From NCBI GenBank assembly GCA_018806985.1, contig JADANN010000380.1, forward strand, positions 1,428,501-1,492,500: a DNA stretch of 64,000 nt. Direction: 5' to 3'. The position numbers and the translations under genes are program-made. A model generated the notes under the pieces. That model worked only from the letters and a program-made list of their open reading frames with translations. It did not search any database and was not told the DNA's origin. The DNA is from Angiostrongylus vasorum (taxonomy: Eukaryota; Nematoda; Chromadorea; Rhabditida; Metastrongylidae). Below, one piece after another: positions 34,901-45,885 of the stretch; within the stretch, counting starts at the first letter, position 1, and every line of letters starts with the position of its first letter.

Positions 34901-36757
34901 GCTGGTTTTTCGACAACTGACGGTGATTTCTCGTTAGAAGAACTGTGGACATCGAATCGGAACATCGGCTCTGAGAAAGACGAAGGCGTCGAAACGTAAG
35001 CCTAACAACGTTTGTTTATTAACCTCGTGCTAGTTTTTCAACGAAAGAATACATGTTGATTACTCACACCGAGGTTAAGGGAAAGTCGATTTTTAAAATA
35101 TCGTTACGCCATGTGCAAGCTGATGCCCACCTCCGCAGGACAGATTGTCCAGAAAAAACAGGTTATTATCACCTGATAATCGAATAAACAGCAACCGTTC
35201 TCTACAAGACAGCATCAAACGGTGAGGTTGTCTCATTCAAGCAGTGCTTCACCGAAGAAGATCCGACTCAATGCGACGGCGAAGACACTACATCGAGAGT
35301 GCGAAGGAATGTGGACCCTATTATCGACTCTGATGAAGACGAAGACGTTGGAACATTAGCCGAATAAATATGTGGTAACAAATTCGTGTTAGTTTATCAA
35401 TGAAATATGGTCTCGTTGGAGATTTGAGTAGTTGAGAAGTTTATAGATTTACAGAAGAGAGTTTGTTCTATCACCTCCAATAGTAACTTTTATAAAGTAT
35501 TCTCTAAATTTCAAGCTTGTTCAGAATCAAAGTTTTTAAGATTTCAAGGTCGATGTTTGATTTTTAGCTAATGCAGTCAAGGCATCCGTAAAACACCATT
35601 GAGTAAAACGATCAAGCCCTTCTGGACAAAAATCCCGCTTGTTCAGCTTCACTCGTGCACCAGATACCTTGAGTAGGAACATGGAGAAAAAAACATGTTT
35701 CTTGGGCTCCTCAGAATGCTCGGAATGAAAAAATACAATTAAAGTAATGCAATATAGTGAATAAATGAAGTTAATTAACGAATTTCGATTAGTGACTATA
35801 ATGTAGTACGATTCGCTATAGTACAACACCCAGTCCTAACAAACAGATTTGCATGGTACTCGAATAAATCAAGGTGGGTGGTGCGCGGTATGTTAAGGGA
35901 AAAGCTCAGATTTAATAACGAATCTCTTTTGCCACACTCTTCCAAGCAAGCTGAAAGTGGATGTTTGCCAGAATTAACGAGAGCATATCGTGAATCAATA
36001 ACAAAATCAATACTTTCGGATATGTTAGGTTGAATTGTTTGTTACTTATTTTAGTTTATGCGAGCCGTCTTCACGTCTACAGTGCGGATCTCAGCACTCT
36101 TCACATTCGATTCGTTTCCTCGCTCCATTATCCACGAAGATCTTTCAACTTTTACGTGTGGCTTCGGCTACTGCTTGACGATTTTTCACTCCATCTCGAA
36201 TATCGTTAAATGATGGTAGAGTCAGTTCTCCCTAGAGTCCTTGGATAGCTGAGCTGGAGCACTCCCAGTTAGACTGCAGAGACTGATTTTTTCTCGGGCA
36301 AGTCCGGCACCAATTTCCTGATCTCGAAGGAATGAGAGGCTTTGGGTAGTCCGGAGTGGGATCAAACCAACACCGTGGTCATGACAATCGGCATCACTGC
36401 CACTGTGCTATCCGACGCCCTGACATAGGAAATGAGCACCATAAACCGAAATTATTTTATACGAAATAATTCAAGAAGTAAAAAATAGTGCGATTCCATT
36501 TCACACCTTCATTCATGTAGAACACACTGTCACTGGGCTTGAGTACAAAAGCAAATTGTAGTGATGGTGATGACGAATAATAAACACATCAGCCGAAAGA
36601 TCAAATTTGTTATATTAGGCCTAAATTTAAGACTTCAAATGGATCACGTACCGCTCACTGTGGTAATTTCCACATGAACCATCGGCATCCGGACAACGTC
36701 TCAGCTCGTTCTTCTCGTTGCCACCGCACACCTTCACCATGCATCCCAGTCCATTTA
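28977..36757 (-). CDS. LECT2-like secreted protein with two tandem LECT2 (M23-like) domains
   Basis: Exons in transcript order: 36,757-36,652, 34,822-34,656, 34,454-34,367, 34,162 to about 34,050, about 33,973-33,874, 33,824-33,601, and a last exon at 29,150-28,977 ending TAA. Domain 1 runs from VCGGNEKNELRRCPDADG through VVDGVDIRCPNNAPVYAP, DSGVRIEGTGQW and VHISSITL to VEPHVEMKLYREGKLIDPTY. Domain 2 runs from CTGQICESNL through YNGVRGWDIEC, DNDGMFIVGTGDW and VRLYNVK to GEPIGSRLDCDNSPDSVF. This matches the order of vertebrate LECT2. The H-x-x-x-D site keeps Asp but has Val for His in both domains; the later His is kept only in domain 1, so metal binding is doubtful. Intron phases agree at the domain 1 junctions up to the exon at 34,162; the 34,050/33,973 junction and the entry to the last exon are unresolved. 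The signal-peptide exon was not found. Nematode LECT2 homologues act extracellularly in neuronal patterning; that role is inferred. Confidence 0.8.
29954..30243 (+). mobile_element. SINE1 (tRNA-derived), full length, inside the LECT2-like intron
   Basis: Head GCGTGTGGCGCAGTGG matches the Pol III A box. GGAATCGATCC some 35 bases later matches the B box. The body has CAGACTTGTCTGGGAGGATA and ends in GATCAACGCCGAGAGC. Its tail meets the tail of the next, inverted copy. Confidence 0.85.
30244..30520 (-). mobile_element. SINE1, inverted partner
   Basis: Reverse complement of the family: it starts with the tail (AAAGCTCTTGGCGTT on the plus strand) and ends with the head complement CCACTGCGCTGCGCGC. 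Together with 29,954-30,243 it makes a tail-to-tail inverted repeat with almost no spacer. Confidence 0.85.
30521..31428. other. LECT2-like intron, no element recognised
   Basis: A 75-codon plus-strand ORF at 30,630-30,857 has no recognised domain. Otherwise AT-rich intron sequence. Confidence 0.35.
31430..31828 (+). mobile_element. Repeat family 3, full length
   Basis: Starts GGATACATGGATGGTCC and ends GGTAAACCATTGGGA. Interior blocks GTGGATCAGACGGAGATT and GGATCCTGCTATTAG match the other copies. It lies in the long LECT2-like intron. Confidence 0.7.
31829..32600. other. Intron sequence with a possible Penelope-like scrap
   Basis: Around 32,300-32,360 one frame reads FYAAFDITSFFT, reminiscent of the FDVT block of Penelope-type RT. 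A CCCCTCAAGCTCTCAAGTTATC phrase recurs in part near 33,362. Too decayed to assign firmly. Confidence 0.3.
32605..32876 (-). mobile_element. SINE1
   Basis: Tail (AAGCTCTCGGCTTTGATC on plus) to head complement (CAACTGCACTACGCCC), with the B-box complement GGATCGAACCC at about 32,820. Decayed relative to the 29,954 copy. Confidence 0.8.
33105..33255 (-). mobile_element. MITE family, half element
   Basis: Interior AGCTGAGAGACAGGCGAAAC through GTGTGGTGGTG to GTCCGGAGTTTTGCAGATAT. Only one terminal repeat is present. The left side joins a TA-rich stretch. Confidence 0.65.
33266..33306. repeat. (TA)n-rich microsatellite
   Basis: Imperfect TA/TACA repeats next to the MITE fragment. Confidence 0.85.
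34967..35003 (+). ncRNA. Hammerhead-like motif 4
   Basis: GGCTCTGAGAAAGACG, AAGG, CGTCGAAACGTAAGCC. Stem I GGCU/AGCC and stem II GACG/CGTC are present; the core CUGAGAA has one change. A downstream phrase TTTATTAACCTCGTGCTAG resembles that of motifs 5 and 6. Confidence 0.4.
35326..35361 (+). ncRNA. Hammerhead-like motif 5
   Basis: GACTCTGATGAAGACG...GACGTTGGAACATTAGCC. The core CUGAUGA is canonical but GAAA is interrupted. Followed by AATAAATATGTGGTAACAA, also seen after motif 6. Confidence 0.4.
36085..36425 (-). mobile_element. SINE2 with tRNA-like head
   Basis: The head complement at the right end contains CCACTGTGCTATCCGACGCC, which reads as an A box on the minus strand (GGATAGCACAGTGG). 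GGGATCAAACC is a B-box-like complement. The body includes CTCGGGCAAGTCCGGCACC. Confidence 0.65.
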
Positions 36758-38284
36758 CTGCAACCGCAAACGTCTTCGATTGCGCTCGATTTTCATCAAT
36801 GAAAAGATTACTGGTTGCGTTCCAAAACACAAACCTGCACGACATTGCTAGGCATCCATGGTTATTACGATTTTGACAAAAACGCTTAAAACACCAGTCT
36901 TTCGACACTCTGACACAACTCGCACATGAGTTTGTATGCGTTTACAAGCATTTTCCACGATGTTTGAAGTAACAGAGAATTTTACCGGCCTATCTTTTTC
37001 CAACATTTCCCTGAGAGGCAGGAATTGATGTCAATACATTTTTCTTTATAATTATTTCTTTACCGCGGAAATTTTCCTACAAACAGCTTTTGTGTGCTCC
37101 CGACAGTCTTCCTACGACAGAGTTTGCACCTCGTCTTGGCCGAGAACAACTGTTCTATATACATTGTAGTTTGAAATTGTGAGAAATCATGTTCAGTCGC
37201 CCCCGAAGCCAGTGGCAAATTGGGTGCAATTGGAGTCTATTGCTGGTGAGCAGCGTACTAAGATGTTTTCGCTGCATAAATACAAAGATCAGAGATTACA
37301 TTAGATTAGCATAGAAGAGCCTCATTCGAGCGGTGATCCAATGGATTTGACTCGATCACGAAGACCCAGATCGGAAGAAGGAAGAACAGTGGAAGATCGA
37401 CTTGGACCAATCTGGCGCTGAGGAAGGTGAAGGCGTTAGCAGAATAAATGTTTGGTAACAACTCGTGTTGGTTTACCAATGAAATAAGGTATAAAAGTTA
37501 GAAACCCGTGACGATTGCTTCCTTAATGTGCGGAGGGAACAACCAACATTTTATAACGGGAAGGTTACTTAAAAGTAAAAGTAAAAGTTAAAAGTAAAAG
37601 GAAAGGAAATGCAATGGTAAAGTGTCTGGCAAAAGTTAGGTGCAGTCCTATGGCCCAATCAAAGAAGACCAGGAGAGCCGGCGAATGTGTACGTCCATAA
37701 CGGCCAAAATACAGTAAATCCCATATATCGGTGGTAAAGTGGCCGAAGTGTATTTAATCCAGCGCAATTCCTATCCAGTGCTTTACTTTGCTATATAGAA
37801 TTTTCTGCACTTTTTATACTCAAACGGTAGCTTTTTCCAACTTCCAAAAAAACGCCATTTTTACAGCTTCTGCAGACAAGCCCATTGAAAGGTAATTTTA
37901 CTAGTAATTGATGCGATTCTAATTCAAATCGCTGTAATGGGTCATGCATGGCCAATGGAATAGACACATAATAGATAAAGAAGCGAGTAAACAGACAAAT
38001 TGAATAATAAGCTGCGGAACACTTCCAAATGTTTACAAGGATGTAGTTGTGTGGTGGACTATAGAAACATACGGTAAGTAGTAGCGTACACACCATTTAC
38101 GCCCAAACAGTGACAGAACAAGACTCCCTCCACAAGCAAGGTATTTTTTGTAACCCCTCAGTTGTCCTGGTTATAGGAATATTATCTATATGTTCTTACG
38201 AATTGATCTTGTTGAGCTGATACCAGGATGGTATAAGTTGTGCTTGTTGTTGTTGTTGTTGTCGATGTTGCTCCTGTTGTTGTT
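36758..38284. other. Upstream of the LECT2-like gene
   Basis: The frame of the first recognised LECT2 exon stays open upstream to about 36,840 (FVFWNATSNLF), so the true acceptor may lie further 5'. A short hydrophobic start (MVCTLLLT) followed by GTATGT on the minus strand at about 38,096 is a weak signal-peptide candidate. An (AAAAGT)n-like run is at 37,570-37,605. Confidence 0.3.
37413..37440 (+). ncRNA. Hammerhead-like motif 6 (deleted core)
   Basis: GGCGCTGAGGAAGGTGAAGGCGTTAGC. The GAAAC segment is missing, so it is inactive. It is followed by AATAAATGTTTGGTAACAAC as in motif 5. Confidence 0.35.
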
Positions 38285-38290
38285 GGTCGA
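38245..38290. repeat. (TTG)n tract
   Basis: Imperfect TTG/TTGTTG repeats. Confidence 0.8.
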
Positions 38291-38291
38291 T

Positions 38292-38330
38292 GGCTGACGT
38301 TTCGGCGCTTTCACCTTCCTCGGAGTTGCG
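38292..38330 (-). ncRNA. Hammerhead-like motif 7
   Basis: On the minus strand: CTCCGAGGAAGGTG...GCGCCGAAACGTCAGCC. GAAACGUC and a GGC/GCC-like stem are kept; CUGA has become CCGA. Confidence 0.4.
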
Positions 38331-38499
38331 TTGTCACGAGCGAGACTGCCTGCGTGTTGTTAACGCGGGATATTATCGTTTATTGTCGAGGAACCAGCGA
38401 GTCGGTAACTACGCGATATTAGAAACAACGGAAATTTGAGCGTTAGACATTATGTAATCCAATGCAGATAAAAAGAAAGGAATTTGTCCAATTATAGTA

Positions 38500-39135
38500 C
38501 CACCTGTATCACCTGTAGTCACGTCGAACGTCGACTGACTAGAGCGGGCGCCAGTAAATCTTCCATTTTTCCCTGTGGCATGCAAGAGTAGCCCAGTGGC
38601 ATCTGCTCACTCTAGGAACTCGTTGAGCATCATATCTTTCTTCTAGGCTTTTCGTGAAGAACTCTGACCATCGGGTCGGTGGTCTTCCTGCAATGCGTTT
38701 AACATCCGGAGGAATCCAGTCACTAACGACTCTTGTCCATCGGTTGTCATTCATACGCATTACGTGTCCGGCCCATCTTATCTTCGACTGTTTGGCGTGC
38801 AGAACGGCATCTTTGATTTTTGATCGTTGACGTAGATCGGGGCTTCGCATCGCTTCCCTTACTTGTCTGAAACGGGATATTCCTAGCATCGTCCTTTCGA
38901 CTGCGCGTTCAATATAACGCTGGGTGATCTTTCATTCTGCTTACCAATCGACCAGGTTTCTGACGCATATGTTAGAGCAGGAAGCACCCGTGAGCCGAAA
39001 AAGGTGGGCACGGAGTCGAGTGTTCTTTGCTCTCTTCACTACTTCGATGCTCTTGAAAGCTCCCCCAAGCAGCTCGTTTCCTTCTGCTCAACTTTGGAGC
39101 TAAGTCGTCCATCATAGGTCCAATTATAGTAACAT
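38500..39135 (-). mobile_element. RTE-a retrotransposon, 3' part of RT ORF
   Basis: The minus-strand frame at 38,889-38,539 reads SKIRWAGHVMRMNDNRWTR, then KRIAGRPPTRWSEFFTKSLE, ending WKIYWRPL, the standard RTE C-terminus. The preceding part (38,900-39,110) continues with VLPALTYASETWSI in another frame. The front of the element is missing. Confidence 0.85.
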
Positions 39136-39145
39136 CCAATTAACA

Positions 39146-39430
39146 GGAGCGCGTGTAGTGTAGTGGTCGGAGGCGCCCTGCAATACGCATAGGATCGATC
39201 CCAGCACCACAGGCTCACCAAGCCTTCCATCCCTCCGGGGTGGGCAAATTGGTACCAGACTTGTTTGGGAGGAGTGCAGCACTGGCCCGATACATCGTTA
39301 GGTCACCGCGAGTCATTGTAAAGGTCAGATATGCAATCAGTCACCTCCATCGATGCTTAGTGAAGTCGAATGCATGGCGCATCCCTCAGAGATTGATCAA
39401 CGTCGAGAGATTTATCCTTTTGAAGTAGCA
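39146..39430 (+). mobile_element. SINE1
   Basis: Head GCGCGTGTAGTGTAGTGGTC, B-box region GGATCGATCCC, body CAGACTTGTTTGGGAGGA, and tail GATCAACGTCGAGAG. It sits directly after the RTE-a fragment in opposite orientation. Confidence 0.85.
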
Positions 39431-39644
39431 TAGCAAACAGCAACATGTGCTTTCCGTTTGCATTTCGAGAATGTTCTAGGGATTTTTTTTACGAACATGG
39501 TATGGTAACAGTTCTTTACGATGCCGTCACTAAATAAATGAACAAAACTACAGATTTTGAAAAGAGCTAAACAGTGAGTAGGTGGTTTATGAATCGTTAA
39601 ATAAACACCTAATAACTAGGAGACATAAAAGCTTAGAAAAAGAC

Positions 39645-39778
39645 TTCCCGATGGAAACGCCGGACTCCTTCTCAGTTTGGGAAACCATGCCAGAAGGTGA
39701 ATCCCCTGCTGTACATCGCAGTCCGACATCCAGGAACACCTCCTAGCCATAATGAGGCGGTAAACCGTTGGGAGGTAA
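39645..39778 (+). mobile_element. Repeat family 3, 3' third only
   Basis: Starts within CTTCCCGATGGAAACGCCGG and ends GGTAAACCGTTGGGAGG. The front is missing. Confidence 0.65.
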
Positions 39779-40490
39779 AGATCTTCATAAATTATCAAAA
39801 TGAGGTATTCAAAAATGAGAGTTACACTAGTGGCTGAATCTTTTCGAGGTTGTAAAGTACCTCATTAGCATAGGAGTTGTGTCCTAGACCACCTTCGGTC
39901 ATAAATTAGGATAAGGCAGACTCTAAACTTAAGTGCCAGTCCTGCAGCAATTCAGAAGTACACCTTGGACCACTACAAACAATTAGCCATCCGTTGTTTT
40001 TGTCAATTTGCAATTAATTTCATTTGTGTATATTTCTAGCACGTGTCATCAGCTTCCCATTGTGCAGCGTTCTTTTTAAGCATATAATTATTTAAAGACG
40101 AACTATGAAAAACGTGTTCACCCTGTTACATCATTTTCGATTGGCTGACCGACCCACCGCTACAGTCATTGTGGTTCGAGAAATATTCTTATCACAAACA
40201 ACAAACATCCCTCTTATCCACAAAGCCTGTGGAATTACATTGGTGAAGGCTTAGGAGCGCTCTGGAACACACTAAAATAACAGGGAATACAGACGAAAAA
40301 AAGACGACAGAACGTCAGGCCACAGCTAAACCCGCACATGAACCCAATCACCTCTATAAGTGATAGTTGCAAGAGTTGTAAGACAATGAAGCGAATTTAA
40401 GAAGTCCGGAGAGCTCTACGATATGCGAATAATAGTCAACCAAACATCTAAGTAAGTCCATAGATTTCAAAAATTTTATTTACTACTTAT
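39779..40490. other. No gene seen
   Basis: AT-rich sequence; no domain, repeat or RNA was recognised. Confidence 0.4.
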
Positions 40491-40494
40491 TTTA

Positions 40495-40805
40495 CATGAC
40501 TCGTCATCGTATCTATTGTGTGGACCCCAGCACTTCTCGCATTCGATGTGTTTTCCATGCATCCATCCTTTACAATGGTCTTTGACCAATTCGCGTGTTA
40601 TTTCAGCTGCTGCTTGAGGATTGTGGATTTTCGTATTCTTTACGAATGTCGTAGAATGCTGGTCGAGTTGATTCACCTTGCAGTCTTGGAGATATCCAGG
40701 GTTAGGGTTCCAAACGCGGATTGGAAGAGAGCGTTGTGGAGGAGGTCGAACTAGCGCCTTGCTTTCTGATCGACGGCGTGATGAACCACTGCACTGCACT
40801 ACCTT
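40495..40805 (-). mobile_element. SINE2
   Basis: Matches the SINE2 body (CCCCAGCACTTCTCGCATTC on plus, then ATTTCAGCTGCTGCTTGAGG). The right end TGAACCACTGCACTGCACTA is the head complement. Confidence 0.65.
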
Positions 40806-43800
40806 TTTGAAAAGAGAATTGAAAAAAGCTTGCTCACGAAATGATTCTCTTTAAAAACATCCTCCTGTGGGAAGTATTAAATTTAGACGATGATCTATGG
40901 AATTGGACGCCGTTGATGTGAAAAAAGACAATCTCGAACATGTCAATCAAAATAACCAAGTGTCTTTTTTAGTTCCTTTAGGGACAACTGAATTAATGAT
41001 GTAGTCGCCTTGGAAGCAAATGAGCACAGGCTTTCCCAGTGTGTTCTAAAGCGAGTGATGATTATCAACTATTTGGTTGACCTCGTATCTGTTTCTGTAG
41101 CCAAAGATTTCATTTCAATTTGCTATAATCACTAATAAAACGGAAATCTTAGAAAATTATTTCTGTAGCACTTGTCAGCATTGGACTCGTCCTACACTGG
41201 CTATCTACGCAACCTGTAACACAAATCTGCCGATCGCTCGATTGCGGCCCTCAGGTTAGTGAGCGAAGGCAGCGAAAATCGAACCTTTCAAAGCGCTATA
41301 TTGTGGGGAAATAAACACTCAACATGAAATTCATTAACTGATCTTCGTCAGACAATCGCGCAGACTCGTTGGGGTTCGGCTGTAGTCAGTCCATAAATGC
41401 AGTGTGGCCATTTTGCATGTGAGCCAGTCAGCTGGTAGACGGGACAAGTTAGAGTTGTGCTAGTCATATATGAGCCTTGTTGTCGTTTCAGTTTCATAGA
41501 AGATAAGTGGCACTGTCGGCCAATAGGGACAAGAGTGGACAAACGGTCAGGTGTTCGATAGGTCAATACATAAGGGAAGAGCCGTGCTATCTCAATTCCA
41601 TTGAATTTCTGGAGCCTACCGAAGTATAAAAATCAGTGTTCTAGCTTTCCAATCAAGTCTATCACAAATTTACCGAATACAGAGGGGTAGCGGGTTTGGT
41701 GAGCTGGGTGCGAGATCGAAATAAAAACCACGTATATACCGCAAGGCTCGTCTAACCACTGCGCTACACGACCCTTAAATGGATACTACACTTGAGTAAT
41801 TGTGGGACCACTTGCTTTAAAGGGACAGATTTTGAGGCACTGGTTGAGATTCTTGCCTGGATATTCGATGACGCTCATAGCTAAACGGATTAGCAGCTAA
41901 TTCACTACAAGCTGCGACATCCAGAAATGCTCAACCGAGCATTCCAAGATTTATATTGAAAGCGATTGGATGAAAAAAAAAGAAAAAAACGGTGACGATT
42001 AGAAAACACAGCTTAATACCAGTCGAAAACCACCTTGAGCAGGATGAATGATGATGTTTTGGATTTTGGAGCTTCTGAAGGGAGCTCCATTAAAAATTCC
42101 CCATCAACGCTTGTAGCAACTGCTATGCACCACACGATGATAATGTATTGTTACATTTCATCGTTATACTGAACTTGGCAGTTTCTATAGGCCTTCCTTT
42201 CACTCTTCAGCTAAATTGTTTTGTTGGTTAAACACGATACTTGAAAAAGAAGAAGGAAATGGAAGACTAAGAATACAGTGAAGTTGTGTGACATGTTCTC
42301 AGATTGGAATGAAGACTTTCTCGTGCGGGATTCCACACTGATTGATGCTCTGCTGTAATGTTGTCCATACCTTCATCCACGTGGAAAAGGATGACTCGCT
42401 TCTCAAAAGTATTGATTTTTTTCCAGTAGGAGTTCTATTTTGAATTTTCCATCCAATTCTACAGATGATTTCCGCGAATTCACGAAACTGTGAGATGAGC
42501 GGTTTTTTATGAGATGTCGAGGAAATGGAAGGTCCCCTACTCTACTGAATGAATGTGAGCTTGTCAAAAGCAAAAAATATTAGGGCAACATAAAAAAATT
42601 CGAGAGACTTACCTTCTTTGAGAAAATGATGAACGAAGAAGAGGAAAAAATGAGAACGGAAATAGAAACGGAAGAGAATATGAACAGAATAAGAATTCGA
42701 AGCACTAGAATTACTTAATCCTCGTGAAAAATGTAAACTCGTCCAAGTGTTTGCTGATATCATCGCCATACATCGCAAAAAAATAAGAAAGATATGTGCT
42801 ATGGGACCATGAGACCATCGCTGAGATGATTTCTATGTGATCAACAAACATGTACTAAGGTTGAAAGGGAAACTAAAAAATGGAGCTACATCGAGTGTTA
42901 AAAGTGGAAACATGATGAAATAACGCTGACCTACGGAAACCATGGTGAATAAGTTGATTAGTTGACGCATAACGGAATGGAAGACGAATATCATCAGGGA
43001 CGGACGATGACCTCAGCGAGTCGAGCAGGCAGGCGGAGCCACGCCGACGGGGGCGGCCGCCGTAGGCCGCTGGAGGCCCAATGGCCAACAAGCCCCGACT
43101 GGTTGTCAACGGACCGCTGCTGAAGATCTGTCATGGAAGTGCGTGATGGGATTCGCGAAGCGAAATATTCATCAAGAACCTTCGTCGAATTTCTACTAAT
43201 TTTCTCCCACACTTCATAGAAGTTGTTTTTACCGTAGCAGTTCGGAAGCTTAGGAACACGTGCAATACTTGGATGACTAAATATTTGTCAGCTCGTCTCT
43301 TCGCTTTTGTCAGAACTTCCTTTCTCGTTATAGTATTGTCAACTGTATGCTCCGTTACTCATAATCCGCTTACAACGGCCGACTACAAGCATTTATTCTC
43401 TTATTGATGACTGCTTGGGCGAAATGTGATCCGGACGAATGCACTGAATCCGGACCATGAAAAAACCGATCTAGAAACTGCTCCATTCTATGGCCCATTG
43501 TTAACAGCGTTACACTTTTTCTTACTCAATGTGACGAATTATTTGTCTTCTGAAGCTCACAAAACTTCTATCCCTCTCTTCCTCGCGTTTTTCGAGCAAC
43601 GAGACAATCCAACAAAGCGACATTTCTTTGCAAAAACACAATGCTCTCCCGGAATTTATCATTGGCTTTGGCAGTCACCATGTTTTTCTTGAAAAAGAAC
43701 ATCCCAAAACGTTCTTTTAGTGCTTTGCCAAGTTTAACCAGGGATTACGCACATAAATCGTTGTAGCGATAAGGCGAAGTGATCTCTATAGTTTTGTTAA

Positions 43801-44930
43801 GTACGTAGGCCCTCAATTATCGTTGAAAAAAGTCGCTTAACACGTTGAGTAACAACTTTTTACAAAATTGAAGAGAAGTTTGAAACAGGGATATGTGTAA
43901 ATGCCAATACTGCATGGGAACAGTAGAACCAAGACAAAAGAAACATGTTGTTTTGTATAATTGTAAAGTGGTAAAAGAGTTTCACGTATGGTTGGATTGA
44001 AAAGGGAGATTGGTGACTAGCGAGAACTCCGGATCATCGGTGGCGGCGGGGGTGGTCCGGTGGGACAAATCCCAAGCGGCGAGCGCGGTCGTCAGCGGAG
44101 TTGACAGACTGCTCGGCTGGCTTCGGGAATTCGGATGCTGTATCTCAGATTCGATGAAGCAAACGTGAAGCATGCGCTCCCTGTATTAGAAAACATCAAG
44201 TTTTGGTCGAGTCGACAATCTCCATCACATAATGCACTTTATTTACCTTTGAGTTGTTCAGTGTGTACAAGTAATAGTTGCGACTGCGAGTGTTCTTTCG
44301 CGTCTGTGGACACGCGTCAGTTGCTTGTTGATTGAGCTCGTATATTCGGAACAGTTGCCCAGCGGTGTCCCAGCCGAGACGATGTCGCCAGAAAGACGAC
44401 ATGTGCATTAACAAGTGCTTTGACATAGCTTTATGACTAGCCGACAGAAAAGTGGTCGTCACTAGAGATCTATGGAAAATTAGGAAGTACAGTTGTCCAA
44501 CTAGCCAGATTAGGTGTTTGGTATTAGTAACTCATCCGGGAAGAATTGATAGATGGTATTCATAGGGGGGTACGACAAGGGTTCTTAGAAAATTTTATCG
44601 CGTTTATCTGAAGTGTCATAAACAGGAAGCACAAGTGAAATCTATGAACGTGCCGTTCTATTCACAGTCCTCATCCACATTCCAACTGAAAGCCAATTGT
44701 AGATCTGGGAACGCATTCCTATTTGAAAAAAGTTTTTCCAAAATTGCTTTCTGATAAGACAGCCAATTCTTTACCAACAATTATGAGCGTTAGGTAAATT
44801 CTTTTCTTTTGAATTCTGAAAGATAGATTTTCTTGCCACTTTCTTTAGCTTTATGGAGTATTCTATTGTTAACCAGTAGAATTTTTAAGAAGTTATAGTG
44901 CTGCTCATATATAATATACAATATATCATT
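40806..44930. other. About 4 kb without a supported gene
   Basis: Contains a SINE1 head-only fragment at about 41,690-41,775 (AACCACTGCGCTACACGACC on plus) and two GC-rich islets (43,015-43,110 and 44,025-44,120). There are ORFs of 60-90 codons on both strands (for example minus 42,994-43,212 and plus 43,426-43,692) without a recognised family. Confidence 0.4.
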
Positions 44931-44987
44931 TACTATGCATAGTTTAGATATCTACACGTGTCTATCTATATATTGTGTCTGTCTATA

Positions 44988-44990
<3 letters not shown>

Positions 44991-45039
<49 letters not shown>
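44991..45039. repeat. (TA)n microsatellite
   Basis: About 24 uninterrupted TA units. Confidence 0.95.
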
Positions 45040-45041
<2 letters not shown>

Positions 45042-45144
45042 CGCGAGAAATACAAATCGTGAACTAGATTCCACTCTCAAACATTCAAATAAAGCTTTCT
45101 GGAAATGGATTCGTTACAAAATGGTGTGGAAAACTAGATAAAAG

Positions 45145-45420
45145 CATAAAGGATGGATAAAGTTCTCGGCGTTGATCAATCCCTGAAGGATGCGCAATGC
45201 TTTCGACTTCATTAAGCATCGTTTGGAGGTGATTGAATGGATATCTGGCCTTTACATTGACTCGAGGTGGCCTACCGATGTACCGAGCCAGTGCTGCTAT
45301 CCTCCCAGACAAGTTTGTCACCAATTTGCCGACTCCGCAGGAACGGAGGGCTTGGTGGGCCATGGGCGCGGGGATCAATTCCACGCGTGTTTTGCAGGGC
45401 GCCTCCGACCACTTAGTATC
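45145..45420 (-). mobile_element. SINE1 next to (TA)n
   Basis: Tail AAGTTCTCGGCGTTGATC on plus, body TATCCTCCCAGACAAGTTTG, head complement CCTCCGACCACTTAG. The head end is cut where a second TA tract begins. Confidence 0.85.
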
Positions 45421-45430
45421 CATGTTTTTC

Positions 45431-45431
45431 T

Positions 45432-45493
<62 letters not shown>
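45431..45493. repeat. (TATATC)n/(TA)n microsatellite
   Basis: TATATC units pass into pure TA. Confidence 0.95.
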
Positions 45494-45496
<3 letters not shown>

Positions 45497-45768
45497 TTCG
45501 CACGCATTGTGTCGATTTTACGAATCACTTTGCCTTCCATGTTATTTTTATGCATCGTTTTTTAATAGCTCCGTATTCTACACATCTGTGTAACCTTGTT
45601 CCAAAATTCCTCTTTTTGATAAACTTCACTACAACTGCGTAACCCCCACAGGTTTCTTGCTTCTTTTTCCATGTTCTAACATATTAAACTAGGATTTCGC
45701 CTCTAGTTTCTCAAATTCAAATGCGCTTGTCTGATACTGTGGAGCTTTTCTTTTTTGGGCCGTATCGG

Positions 45769-45885
45769 TCACAATTTGGGATTAAAATTGTTGACCTGGT
45801 CATGTATGTCATTCCAAATGAATTCTATTCCGGTGGTCTCACCTTCCACAGGCGGTGAATGCTTGTAATGATATCTGCCGTGTAA
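45769..45885 (-). CDS. Coding-like terminal exon, unrecognised
   Basis: The minus frame reads FFQLHGRYHYKHSPPVEGE, then IEFIWNDIHDQVNNFNPKL and stop. An AAG acceptor-like site is at the left of the frame. A diverged relative of its first bases recurs near 46,070-46,095. No family recognised; a chance ORF is possible. Confidence 0.25.
   Translation of the reverse strand, partial: LHGRYHYKHSPPVEGETTGIEFIWNDIHDQVNNFNPKL

Larger units (their letters stand above)
34823..36651 (-). other. LECT2-like intron 1 contents
   Basis: Holds two hammerhead-like motifs (34,967 and 35,326), a SINE2 copy (36,085-36,425) and a minus-strand coding-like stretch at 35,540-35,690 that reads VKLNKRDFCPEGLDRF and FTDALTALAKN after a TACTCAAG acceptor-like site. 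That stretch fits neither LECT2 domain and may be a chance ORF or an unrelated exon. Confidence 0.4.

Noticed and set aside
37570..37605. Possible CRISPR-like or satellite array
   Set aside because: Only a short imperfect AAAAGT run; no spacers and no longer periodicity.
45190..45642. ORF of 150 codons
   Set aside because: Composed of a SINE1 in reverse and a TA microsatellite.
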